The notes under the pieces were generated by a model. It was not told where the DNA came from and ran no database searches. It saw nothing but the letters and a program-made list of their open reading frames with translations. The position numbers and the translations under genes were made by a program. From positions 1 to 64,000 of the IMG/VR virus record IMGVR_UViG_3300020185_000033: a DNA stretch of 64,000 nt; one strand, given 5' to 3'. The DNA is from a virus. Below are positions 25,693 through 33,497 of this stretch, in pieces; the first letter of the stretch is position 1; every line of letters starts with the position of its first letter.

Positions 25693-26793
25693 TTATTCAA
25701 ACAAATCTACGTTTTCCCATGGCATATTTTCTTTGCCAAAGTGTCCGTAGTTTGTGGTCCAACTAAGGTCTAAATTAAACAAATCAAACTTGTCTATGAT
25801 ACCTTTTGGTGTTAAGTCTACAAGTTGTCGTATTTCTTGTGTAATGTCGCTTCTGACTTCACCGTCAGCATATACATACACACTAGTTGGCTCTTTAACG
25901 CCAATAGCATAACTTAGTTGTACAGTACAGTTGTCTGCTTTACCTGATACTACAATGTTCTTTGCCAAGTAGCGAGCCATATATGCGGCTGATCTGTCGA
26001 CTTTAGTAGGGTCCTTACCGCTAAATGCACCGCCACCATGTGGAGCATACCCGCCATAAGTATCAACAATAATTTTCCGTCCAGTAAGTCCAGTATCTCC
26101 ATCCGGTCCTCCAATTACAAATTTTCCTGTTGGGTTAATTAAGTATTCGGTGTCATCGTCAACAGGAGCATTAACACCCTTCAATGCTATTTTAACAAAC
26201 GTTTCGATTGTTTCTCTAGTAACATCTAATGAAAACTCTTCTGTGTGCTGACTGCTACACACTACTCTACTAACTCGTAGAGGAGTATTAATGTCGCTAT
26301 ATTCCATTGTAACTTGCGCCTTACTGTCTGGACCAAGCCACAATTCCTTATCTCGTCTTCTTCCTTCTAGGTATTTTAATATTGCATGACTGTAATATAT
26401 TGCACTTGGCATGTGCGTGGGTGTCTCATTACATGCATACCCAAACATAATGCCTTGGTCTCCGGCACCAAAGTCATCTGTGCCTAATGCAATGTCGGGT
26501 GATTGTCCGTGTAGCTCATTGTAAACTTTTAGTGTGTCCCAATGAAAACCTTCTTGCTCGTAACCAATTTCTTTTACAGTATCTCTGACAATTTTTTCAA
26601 TAATTTCCTTGTCAAAGTTATCCGATTTATATTCGCCCGCCAACGTTACCATGTTGGTAGTTACAAGTGTTTCGATTGCCGCTCTATGAGTGGCGTTGTT
26701 GTTTAGTAAGTAAGTAGCAACTCTGTCTGAAATCAAGTCTGCTATCTTATCTGGGTGTCCAGTACTAACACTTTCGCTCGTAAATTCGTACAT
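25693..26793 (-). CDS. metK: S-adenosylmethionine synthetase
   Basis: 366 aa, slightly shorter than the 380-400 of bacterial MetK, with all three repeats of the fold. GHPDKIAD (12-19) holds the ATP/Mg His13 and Asp15. GAGDQGIMFGYA (about 109-120) and GGGAFSGKDPTKVDRSAAY (about 252-270) are the two family signature motifs. Lysine and aspartate residues that bind triphosphate are in the latter. It makes SAM from methionine and ATP. CGGAG precedes the ATG. It is the sixth gene downstream of the leading start at 29969 and sits between an SCP2-like gene and SDR/radical SAM copies. It can support the eight radical SAM enzymes and the methyltransferase in this window. Confidence 0.96.
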   Translation of the reverse strand: MYEFTSESVSTGHPDKIADLISDRVATYLLNNNATHRAAIETLVTTNMVTLAGEYKSDNFDKEIIEKIVRDTVKEIGYEQEGFHWDTLKVYNELHGQSPDIALGTDDFGAGDQGIMFGYACNETPTHMPSAIYYSHAILKYLEGRRRDKELWLGPDSKAQVTMEYSDINTPLRVSRVVCSSQHTEEFSLDVTRETIETFVKIALKGVNAPVDDDTEYLINPTGKFVIGGPDGDTGLTGRKIIVDTYGGYAPHGGGAFSGKDPTKVDRSAAYMARYLAKNIVVSGKADNCTVQLSYAIGVKEPTSVYVYADGEVRSDITQEIRQLVDLTPKGIIDKFDLFNLDLSWTTNYGHFGKENMPWENVDLFE

Positions 26794-26829
26794 TTATTTC
26801 TCCGTTATAGTTTATATAGAATAGTTATA

Positions 26830-27153
26830 CTATCTGACGAATAAGCCTTTAAGTTCTTTGCCTTTAGCCATGTCGCCGTTGAACGTCATTTTGCCGCCCA
26901 TTACCAATGATATAGGATTGCCACCTGCTAAGAACATTTCTAACAACGTGTCCTCATTAACAAACCCAACAGTGATATCTGATTTGTCTAACTGCTTGTG
27001 TGCAATACTAAATTCTTTGTCGTGAATACTAACAGAAAATTTACCGTTAGTCTCACTAATAACATTAATATTAATGTCAATATCAATACCATCTGCTTTT
27101 TGTACTTGGAAGTTTTCTTCCAATTGTGTTTTAATTTTATCGTAGTCTAACAT
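26830..27153 (-). CDS. SCP2 sterol-carrier-like lipid-binding protein
   Basis: 107 aa. The second half is typical of the SCP-2 fold: SDITVGFVNEDTLLEMFLAGGNPISLVMGGKMTFNGDM, matching the hallmark region with a small residue turn and the G-K-x-x-x-x-G-D-x-x-x-x-x segment. These proteins have a hydrophobic tunnel that binds sterols, acyl chains or other lipids. The ATG has GAGGAG upstream. It lies between radical SAM copy 8 and metK. With the desaturase in the same window it hints that the pathway handles a lipid or a lipid-linked intermediate; this is an inference. Confidence 0.8.
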   Translation of the reverse strand: MLDYDKIKTQLEENFQVQKADGIDIDININVISETNGKFSVSIHDKEFSIAHKQLDKSDITVGFVNEDTLLEMFLAGGNPISLVMGGKMTFNGDMAKGKELKGLFVR

Positions 27154-27178
27154 TATGTGTTCTCCTCTTGTATTGTGT

Positions 27179-28816
27179 TTACTCTAACAATGCATCTGCT
27201 TCCTCACAGATAAACCAGAAGTCGTGCATCTCTGGAAATGTTGCTAGGAAGTTTGTGTTTCTTCTTATGTCATGTTCTGTAAAAAATTTATAAAAATCTG
27301 CTCGGTCTCTTATTAATTTTTCATTTGATAACTCTACTTTCATAAAATCTAAATTTCTTTTTGCTTTTGCTATCTCAAAATCCTTGAAGCCTTTGTAGTC
27401 GACATAATCCTCATTGGCTTTGTTCTGCTCCATAAAGTCAATTGCTTCTTGCATATATTCTTGATACTGCCCAGGTAGTACTTGTATACTTTGCCACGCA
27501 GGAGCTCTGAGTAATGGAATGTCAAACCATATACGTTGCTCTGGAACTTCCCACCCCATTGCGTATTGATTCTCTTTACTCCATTTTTCTCTAAGCTCTA
27601 AAATTCCCTGCAAGAATTCTTTGAAACTTGTTACACTTAAACAATTAAATGTGTTAATAAAATTGATACTAGTGAATCTTGTTTCGTCTAAAAATCTATG
27701 ACAGTTGCTCCACACAGTCCAAAAGTCCATACCATTACGCATGTACTCTGCTTGTTCGCCCCAACCATCTAAACTACAGAATACACTAAAGTTATGATAT
27801 GCTTTATCATTGTATTCGTATATGTATGTGTAACTGTTATTGTCTTGTTCCTCACATTGTCCAACTTGCATAAACGTTTGTGGTATTTGTTCACGCTCTA
27901 TAACTGGTAGTTCGCTGTCATGATAACGTTTTGCATCAGCACCTATAATAGAATGTTGCCATGTCTGCCAGTCAGTGCCGTCTAATGGATCAGTAACATA
28001 TACCTCAGCACCATGTTGTACGTTGTCTAACTGCTTAACTGCATCTAAAAACTTAACAAACAATTTATCGTTGACAGGACACATGTTTGTTGTTATACTT
28101 AATTCTAAATCTTTATTTGGATTATCGTATACATAATCAAGTACCTTAAATGTATTCTTATCCATTAATGGTTCACCGCCTGTCATACGAAACACTCGTA
28201 GTGTTTTATACATCTCGGGCCACCATTTCCAAAAAGCAGTAACGTATGGGTTAGCATCCTGACTTACTTTAAGTGGCATAAGTCCTTTTTTGTTTAAACT
28301 GTTTATGTTGTTATGCGGTGCTGTAGTTGGATACTCACCGAACTCGTCAATCTCTTCTTGCCATGCAGTACTTAAATGCGGTGAACAATAACTACACTTA
28401 AAGTTACATGCTTGGTTAAAGTTTACTTCTACATAACGTGGATTGATGTTACCACTAGCACCAGCATCCATAATATCTTCTTTACTTTCCTGTGCCCAGT
28501 ATTCTCCACTGCGATATACCCTATCACTTCTGTCGCCTTGGTCTTCGATGTTCCAGCAATAACTACAACCGTCAGGCCTCTCACCTTTAAGCATTTGTCT
28601 TCGTTGTTCTTTCTTCTCTTCGGTGTTATGTAGTGCCGTAATATTTTTATCTAATTCATCTAACGGAATTTTATGTGTGGGAGGGTGATAACAACTGTGT
28701 GTCATACCATTCGTTAAATGCATAGACACTTGACTCCACTTAGCATAACACATGCTAGGACTAATATTGTCTAGTTGTTTTTTTGCCTTATCTGCGGCTT
28801 GATCGTATATGCTCAT
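27179..28816 (-). CDS. Twitch-domain radical SAM protein (copy 8, CYHPPTH subtype)
   Basis: 545 aa from the ATG at 28816, which overlaps the stop of the upstream 52-aa gene by one base (TAATG). A longer frame reaches 28963 but its extra 49 residues are the other frame of that small gene. Twitch region: MCYAKWS (Cys23), SCYHPPTHKI (Cys42), CSYCWNIEDQG (84, 87). Radical SAM motif CNFKCSYC at 137, 141 and 144; GGEP at 213-216. An insertion of about 70 residues lies between the barrel strands (about 260-340, with CEEQDNNSYTY). NPYVTAFWKWWPEM matches copy 7. The C-terminal TFPEMHDFWF completes the shared end motif. Confidence 0.9.
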   Translation of the reverse strand: MSIYDQAADKAKKQLDNISPSMCYAKWSQVSMHLTNGMTHSCYHPPTHKIPLDELDKNITALHNTEEKKEQRRQMLKGERPDGCSYCWNIEDQGDRSDRVYRSGEYWAQESKEDIMDAGASGNINPRYVEVNFNQACNFKCSYCSPHLSTAWQEEIDEFGEYPTTAPHNNINSLNKKGLMPLKVSQDANPYVTAFWKWWPEMYKTLRVFRMTGGEPLMDKNTFKVLDYVYDNPNKDLELSITTNMCPVNDKLFVKFLDAVKQLDNVQHGAEVYVTDPLDGTDWQTWQHSIIGADAKRYHDSELPVIEREQIPQTFMQVGQCEEQDNNSYTYIYEYNDKAYHNFSVFCSLDGWGEQAEYMRNGMDFWTVWSNCHRFLDETRFTSINFINTFNCLSVTSFKEFLQGILELREKWSKENQYAMGWEVPEQRIWFDIPLLRAPAWQSIQVLPGQYQEYMQEAIDFMEQNKANEDYVDYKGFKDFEIAKAKRNLDFMKVELSNEKLIRDRADFYKFFTEHDIRRNTNFLATFPEMHDFWFICEEADALLE

Positions 28817-28974
28817 TACCAATTGTGTATATTGCCGGCTATGATAAAGAAGCAAGTGATAAAGTTTACGCCAACAATAACTGTGCGTATTAAAGCAATC
28901 TTGTCTGCTTCTGAATCCGTTGCGCCTTCCTTTTCGCCTATAGCCTTGGCCCATAGTCTCCAAAGTTGCTTCAT
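28816..28974 (-). CDS. Small membrane protein (52 aa)
   Basis: ATG at 28974, overlapping the upstream stop by 4 nt (ATGA), and TAA at 28816-28818, overlapping the next ATG by one base. The product has a charged amphipathic N-terminus (MKQLWRLWAKAIGEKEG) and one hydrophobic segment (about 27-47, IRTVIVGVNFITCFFIIAG). Short proteins of this form (KQLW...GEK, then one membrane span) recur in marine T4-like phages; that statement is from memory. It is probably a membrane-anchored accessory protein, with the charged end likely cytoplasmic. Confidence 0.8.
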   Translation of the reverse strand: MKQLWRLWAKAIGEKEGATDSEADKIALIRTVIVGVNFITCFFIIAGNIHNW

Positions 28975-29969
28975 TGAATTAAACCTTTTTCTAGTAAATC
29001 TTGAATTTGTTTTTCTCTAATCATTGCACCCCAACGCCTAGGATTAACATAAGTTTTCTTAAAGAATCTACACATCTGTGGGTTAGGATCAAACAACATC
29101 ATTTCATTAATATCGCTGTTAAGTTCTGCTCCCAAGTCTTTGATTGCGATCTCTAACATTTCTTTATTCCATGTTGCTTTAGAGTATCTACATACTTCGT
29201 CTCCAGGGAAACGAGGTAATACATCATTATTAAAAAATGATTTAAACCAATCGTAGTCCGATATTAAATTGGTATCCCAATCACTTAACACAGTCATTTT
29301 ACAACCAAGTCTTGCACCATACATAGCCCATAAGCCGTTGTCCACATCACTGCCTATGTTACACCATGTTTGTAATCTGTTATAGTTACCGTACCATATC
29401 TTATCTTTGAATTCGTCCGGTCTAACTCTTGCACCTTGGTCAGTACTCATCTTTACACCTTCTCTAAACCCTGCTCTAAAGGCTTGGAAAGGACTTGCTG
29501 TTTGATGTACTTCACTGAACGTGTCGTTGAGTTGTATGTAATCTAACTTCCAACAAAACTCCATGCCCTCACCGTCTGTCGCGGCTTCATGTGTGTTGAT
29601 GCTTTTAGTATATTCAGTAGGCCAACATTTAAGTCCACCGTTACCATACACTAATCCGTTGAGAATGTTTTTAGCATTCCAACTAAAGATGCATTTGCTT
29701 ATGTCATTGCCATCATGGTCTGTTTCAGGTACGTCAAGTTCCTGTTCAAAGAAATCGTCCATTACAATGTTATCACCGTCAACTGTGATAAAGCGATCTG
29801 TTTCTGATTGTTCAGCACATGCCTTATGTGCGGCATCGAAGCCTGTAACTCCGTGTACTCTTTTTGCCCAAGGGACTTTATTTAATAAGTCTGCCCAATG
29901 TTCTTCACAGTTGGGCTCGTCGTAACTGATATAGAATATATCAAGTTCGGTAACATCAATTTTTGCCAT
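28971..29969 (-). CDS. Glycosyltransferase-like protein, single-module relative of the 1524-aa repeat protein
   Basis: 332 aa from the ATG at 29969, which has AGGA seven bases upstream; an in-frame GTG at 29996 lacks a ribosome site. The N-terminal half (FYISYDEPNCEEHWADLL, HGVTGFDAAHKACAEQSETDRFITVDGDN) has the same order as the last module of the 1524-aa protein (NAHKHCAEQADTKLFWVVDAD). The GNGGLKCWP motif equals the GGV-x-L-x-P motif there. AFRAGFREGVK and SDYDWFKSFF also match its C-terminus. VDGD fits a DxD nucleotide-sugar/Mn site of GT-A enzymes. The gene begins a transcript from the octamer at 29998-30005. Activity is inferred, not shown. Confidence 0.6.
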   Translation of the reverse strand: MAKIDVTELDIFYISYDEPNCEEHWADLLNKVPWAKRVHGVTGFDAAHKACAEQSETDRFITVDGDNIVMDDFFEQELDVPETDHDGNDISKCIFSWNAKNILNGLVYGNGGLKCWPTEYTKSINTHEAATDGEGMEFCWKLDYIQLNDTFSEVHQTASPFQAFRAGFREGVKMSTDQGARVRPDEFKDKIWYGNYNRLQTWCNIGSDVDNGLWAMYGARLGCKMTVLSDWDTNLISDYDWFKSFFNNDVLPRFPGDEVCRYSKATWNKEMLEIAIKDLGAELNSDINEMMLFDPNPQMCRFFKKTYVNPRRWGAMIREKQIQDLLEKGLIQ

Positions 29970-29997
29970 GTGCGTGTCCTGTGTTTTGCTATGCACA

Positions 29998-30005
29998 TAT
30001 TTATC
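29998..30005 (-). promoter_or_regulatory. Late-promoter-like GATAAATA box
   Basis: Minus-strand GATAAATA directly after the stop of the gene ending at 30006 and about 29 bp upstream of the ATG at 29969, which is preceded by AGGA. It gives a short leader and would head the group of the glycosyltransferase-like, small membrane, radical SAM copy 8, SCP2 and metK genes. Confidence 0.55.
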
Positions 30006-30599
30006 TTATTTAATGCTGTAGTTCTCGAAAATCTTGTGAGTGTACACACTATATGACTCGGGTAGTGTATCTTTATGCTTTACTTTTGCTGTATCGCTGT
30101 TTGCAAACTGTTCTACATTAACAACAACACGTTCTATTAATATATGCGGATCTCTTAAAGGTGTAACATAAAATACTAACTGCTGTTTTACTTTTAGTGC
30201 CTTACTTTTAGTGATCTTCCATTCTTTCTTTGTTGTAGAAAACTGTATATCGAAATCTTTTGATGTTGCTGTTATTTCGGATAAAAAGTCTCTACTTGCT
30301 TTAACTTTTTCCGATTCAAATGTTTTTAATTTAATATGACACACATCATGTTCATCTTCTTCTATCATAAACTGTGCTACACTCTTACCACCTTCGGTGA
30401 TTTGAACATCTGTTGTTTTGAACATATAAGTTTTACATTCAGGATATAAACTCATATCAGGCACTGTTAGTCCTTTATATACTATGTCGCCTTCGTCATT
30501 GTATACCATGTGCGTGTGCTCTTGTTGAGCTTTTACTACAGCACTTAAATTGCCATCTAATTCTGTTTTTGCTAATGCAAGCCTTTCACCTGGTGTCAT
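30006..30599 (-). CDS. Hypothetical protein
   Basis: 197 aa, unrecognised. After an N-terminal helix (about 1-28) it is predicted mainly beta: FMIEEDEHDVCHIKLKTFE, KQQLVFYVTPLRDPHILIERVVVNV. No catalytic motif is seen. It could be an assembly or binding protein. The ATG overlaps the stop of the upstream glycosyltransferase gene by 4 nt (ATGA), so it is translated as part of that operon. There is no sign of a signal peptide or membrane span. Its place at the end of a transcript before the next octamer suggests it is the last gene of that unit. Confidence 0.6.
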   Translation of the reverse strand: MTPGERLALAKTELDGNLSAVVKAQQEHTHMVYNDEGDIVYKGLTVPDMSLYPECKTYMFKTTDVQITEGGKSVAQFMIEEDEHDVCHIKLKTFESEKVKASRDFLSEITATSKDFDIQFSTTKKEWKITKSKALKVKQQLVFYVTPLRDPHILIERVVVNVEQFANSDTAKVKHKDTLPESYSVYTHKIFENYSIK

Positions 30600-31459
30600 T
30601 TGTTTACCTCTATTTCCATCTGTTGTATTTTATCTTTTGTCATCCATGCTTTGTCCACATAGTGAAAAGGCTGAGTGATTTGAAAGTTGCCTATCTTAAA
30701 GTTATTATATGATTTATAGTATGTTGGAATACTGTCTGTCCAGTTATCTTCTATTTCGCTAGTGGGAATATTTTGTATAAAACTTTTCATATGCACAAAC
30801 GTAGGCAAGTCTGTTATATGATCCATTGTGCATTCGTCTTCTATACCTAGTAATTGTATTGCTAAACTAAATGCCACATCGGCACTTAACCAATCTGGTT
30901 TGCCTTTAGGCATATATTTAAAATAAAACCTTTCCCAATTTTCAAAGATAATTTGTATCATTTTAAACAGTTCACTTGCTAAGTCACTTTTCTTAAAATA
31001 AAAGAATGCAGTATATACATTAGGCATCTTGTTTCTTTTCATGTCTAATCTATAATGCATATCAACTGCTAATTCGTCTCTGTATGTTTTTACATTTGTA
31101 CATGCCCATACATCTCTAGTAGACAAGTGGTCCCACCAATGACTTACATCAAACGGAAATATCATGTCTGTGTCTAGTATCACAGTCTCTTCGTAAGGAG
31201 ACATATAATAGTATTTCCATTTATTATTAATTTTCCATTGTGCATCTGCGGCATGGTCTTCCCATGGTATATCTACAATATGGTCAAACGCACGTTTGTG
31301 TTTAGGCTGTATTAATGCTTTAGTCTTGGCATCTACACACACCGTAAGACTGCTTATAGTGCCCTGTGTTAGTTTTAAATTCAATGCGAGTGCATACGCT
31401 TGTTCTAGATAATCAACCGTGTCGTTGTTTTGTGCTATTACTATGTAGCCTTTACTCAT
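30596..31459 (-). CDS. GT-A glycosyltransferase (DxD), copy A
   Basis: 287 aa from the ATG at 31459 (MSKGYIVIAQNN), chosen because it forms an ATGA overlap with the upstream stop and aligns with the start of its paralogue at 33490-34374. A 7-residue longer start at 31480 is less likely. VILDTDMIF contains the DxD motif (Asp96, Asp98) for metal and nucleotide-sugar binding, following the SPYEETV strand. TAFFYFKKS and SADVAFSLAIQLLG resemble GT8/GT-A elements for the acceptor side. The paralogue has the same order (SPYDETILIDADYLI). It likely transfers a sugar to an unknown acceptor. Confidence 0.72.
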   Translation of the reverse strand: MSKGYIVIAQNNDTVDYLEQAYALALNLKLTQGTISSLTVCVDAKTKALIQPKHKRAFDHIVDIPWEDHAADAQWKINNKWKYYYMSPYEETVILDTDMIFPFDVSHWWDHLSTRDVWACTNVKTYRDELAVDMHYRLDMKRNKMPNVYTAFFYFKKSDLASELFKMIQIIFENWERFYFKYMPKGKPDWLSADVAFSLAIQLLGIEDECTMDHITDLPTFVHMKSFIQNIPTSEIEDNWTDSIPTYYKSYNNFKIGNFQITQPFHYVDKAWMTKDKIQQMEIEVNK

Positions 31460-31878
31460 TTGAGCTTCTTCTGTATCCATTTTATAGCCGCATATATTGT
31501 TAATCCATATACTGCAAATATTGTTAGTGGTACTGCCATATTAAGTATAACATCTATATCCAAGAACAACAAGTCCTTAGTAAAGTCGATGATTGCTTCT
31601 GCATCACCTTGTGCTGGCTGTACTGTTTCCGTTACATAATCATACTCCATACCAGCATCCATCATCATTGTGTTTAGTGCATCTTCTGTTAAACACTTGT
31701 AATATTGCTCCGGGCAATCTCCGACACCGCCATATCCTGTGCCAACTGGACTACCAAATATATCTGTGCCACCGGCTTCTAATTCTGCCTGTGTTTCGCC
31801 AGTTACACCAATCGGCACTGTGTTGTATGCATCGTCACCGACTGTGTGTCCGTGAAATGTTAAATCTTCATCATTCAT
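31456..31878 (-). CDS. Hypothetical protein with C-terminal membrane anchor
   Basis: 140 aa. The N-terminal 90 residues are acidic and glycine-rich (GGTDIFGSPVGTGYGGVGD) with two cysteines (in DCPEQYYKCL). A hydrophobic segment follows at about 108-130 (VILNMAVPLTIFAVYGLTIYAA), ending in a basic tail (KWIQKKLK). This is the layout of a C-terminally anchored protein with the tail probably on the cytoplasmic side. GGAGG lies upstream of the ATG. Its stop overlaps the glycosyltransferase start (ATGA). Function unknown. Confidence 0.65.
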   Translation of the reverse strand: MNDEDLTFHGHTVGDDAYNTVPIGVTGETQAELEAGGTDIFGSPVGTGYGGVGDCPEQYYKCLTEDALNTMMMDAGMEYDYVTETVQPAQGDAEAIIDFTKDLLFLDIDVILNMAVPLTIFAVYGLTIYAAIKWIQKKLK

Positions 31879-32044
31879 CTAATTTCCTCCATGACTCTTT
31901 AAACATGCAGAATCTTCTGTTACCGTCTTTTGTCTCGTAAACAAACTGCATTGATAAGAGTTGTACTACTTTGCCTTCGAACTTACCATTCAAAGTGCAA
32001 GTGTGTTCTATATTGTCTCCTAAGTTAGGTGTCTTTGTTGCCAT
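31871..32044 (-). CDS. Small hypothetical protein (57 aa)
   Basis: ATG at 32044 overlaps the upstream stop (TAATG), and TGA at 31871-31873 overlaps the next gene by 8 nt. The product is beta-rich (CTLNGKFEGKVVQLLSMQFVYETKDGNRRFCMF) and ends in a short basic helix. It occupies a space that is otherwise empty. The coupling at both ends, as with all neighbours, supports that it is translated. No family is recognised; it could be a small SH3-like or Tudor-like barrel. Confidence 0.7.
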   Translation of the reverse strand: MATKTPNLGDNIEHTCTLNGKFEGKVVQLLSMQFVYETKDGNRRFCMFKESWRKLDE

Positions 32045-33303
32045 TATACTGTCTCCATCATTCTGTCAACTAGTGGATGTATGCCTTCTTCATAATTAAA
32101 TGTGTGGTAACGCAAATAATTTTTAGAATGCTCAAAAAACTTCCGCTGATTAAATTCCAACTTTTGCTGTACAGAATCACTGTAAAATAACTTGTGCAAT
32201 TCCTCTGCAGGAGTTTCTATTATTTTACTTATTTGTTCTTCTACTTTACTTAGTCTTTCTTCTGCATCTAGTATGTCATCGTATGATTCGTCGAAGAATT
32301 CGGGAAAACTTTTAAAGCCTAATCTCTTCCATGTTTTCAAACTGCCTGGCAGTCCACATATCAGCATTGGTAATTTAAAAAATGCAGACTTTAATGTTTT
32401 CTCTGTAATGTATGCATACGTTATATCGTCTGTGTGTAATCTACTAGAGTACGGACTATGGTCGTAATTAAATACTTCCTTATGGTCAAAAAATGTTTCG
32501 GTGCTAATATAAGTGTATGCAGAGTTCATCATTTCATGCTCAGGTCTATCCTGTAACTCAGATTGAGTAATCCTGTTAGAAAATGGTGCATCGCTTGTGT
32601 CTCTCTCCCAGTATGTGTACTTGCATTTATCCTTATGTTTCTCACATAAATTAACAACGGCAGTTCTGTGATCTTTTACAATATTATTAAGTGTTAATAC
32701 ATGGTATTGCTTTTTATTATCTGTTTGTTCATAAACAGTATCACGGGCTAAGTTGTTGTAAATCATTCTAGGAAAATATATAGAATAATAGTTTATTGTT
32801 GCTTTAGGCAATGCTTGCCTATATAAATCGACTACATCATAATTTACTAAATCCATAATAATATTTTCTTGCTTTACTTTCTGTGTAGCATTTATGAACC
32901 ATTCTATTCTCTTTTGCTCGTTGCCTCCATATAAATCGTAGCCGTTTGAAAAACGCCATTTTAGATTATCGAAGCCAGGTGTTCCCACATACTGATCTAT
33001 TATTCCTTCTAGTTCGTCGCAATCAATGTCGTACCATGGATACACCCTAAAGCCTAAATCAATTATGTACGATACTGTATTTCTTCTTGCATCTGCTTCC
33101 ATCATTTGCTTCAATGTAAATGAGGTAACTTGACGTAACTTTATATCATACCCATATTCTGTTAATTTAGTAAGCACTTGGTGGTCATAATTGTGTGTAC
33201 AAATTTTATTATTGAACTCTCCTAAATAGAACATGCCCCTATCTTGCATCTGTGGTTTGGGCGTAAAATAATGCACAAGTTTTTCAATCACTGCACGTTC
33301 CAT
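32044..33303 (-). CDS. Putative glycosyltransferase-like protein (ITEKTFK family, copy C)
   Basis: 419 aa, paralogue of the protein at 20668-21990. Shared blocks are LNNIVKDHRTAVV (about 210-222), AYITEKTLKSAFFKLPMLICG (about 299-319) and LGFKSFPEFFDESYD (about 330-344). The second half looks like a GT-B C-terminal donor-binding domain. The first half (residues 1-200) has its own region with CDELEGIIDQY and NGYDLYGG; NGWDMYLDEF in the paralogue is a counterpart of the latter. It overlaps the small gene at 33288-33497 by 16 nt. Substrate and donor are not known; assignment rests on motif similarity. Confidence 0.55.
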   Translation of the reverse strand: MERAVIEKLVHYFTPKPQMQDRGMFYLGEFNNKICTHNYDHQVLTKLTEYGYDIKLRQVTSFTLKQMMEADARRNTVSYIIDLGFRVYPWYDIDCDELEGIIDQYVGTPGFDNLKWRFSNGYDLYGGNEQKRIEWFINATQKVKQENIIMDLVNYDVVDLYRQALPKATINYYSIYFPRMIYNNLARDTVYEQTDNKKQYHVLTLNNIVKDHRTAVVNLCEKHKDKCKYTYWERDTSDAPFSNRITQSELQDRPEHEMMNSAYTYISTETFFDHKEVFNYDHSPYSSRLHTDDITYAYITEKTLKSAFFKLPMLICGLPGSLKTWKRLGFKSFPEFFDESYDDILDAEERLSKVEEQISKIIETPAEELHKLFYSDSVQQKLEFNQRKFFEHSKNYLRYHTFNYEEGIHPLVDRMMETV

Positions 33304-33497
33304 TCCATGTTTTCTTCTAATGCATACTGTACGCCATGTATGTAATCTCGATCCTCTTCGCTAAGAACCTCCCATGCAAACGTTACCTTATCTAGTAAGT
33401 CGTGTACTTTTTGCGGGTCTGCAAGATGTTCATTTGCTTCCATGATACGTTGTATCTCATCCATCCTGTTGTTTAATTTATCTCTTAGGTTAGACAT
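33288..33497 (-). CDS. Small hypothetical helical protein
   Basis: 69 aa, predicted almost wholly helical, with heptad-like hydrophobics (LRDKLNNRMDEIQRIM and VHDLLDKVTFAWEVL). It is bounded by coupled junctions: 8-nt overlap with the upstream glycosyltransferase gene and 16-nt overlap with the downstream one. No conserved function is recognised; it could be a helper of its neighbours. Confidence 0.65.
   Translation of the reverse strand: MSNLRDKLNNRMDEIQRIMEANEHLADPQKVHDLLDKVTFAWEVLSEEDRDYIHGVQYALEENMEWNVQ

Noticed and set aside
28817-28963. 49-codon N-terminal extension of radical SAM copy 8
   Set aside because: The extension is the alternative frame of the 52-aa membrane protein gene, which has better coupling at both ends; the ATG at 28816 fits the TAATG junction.
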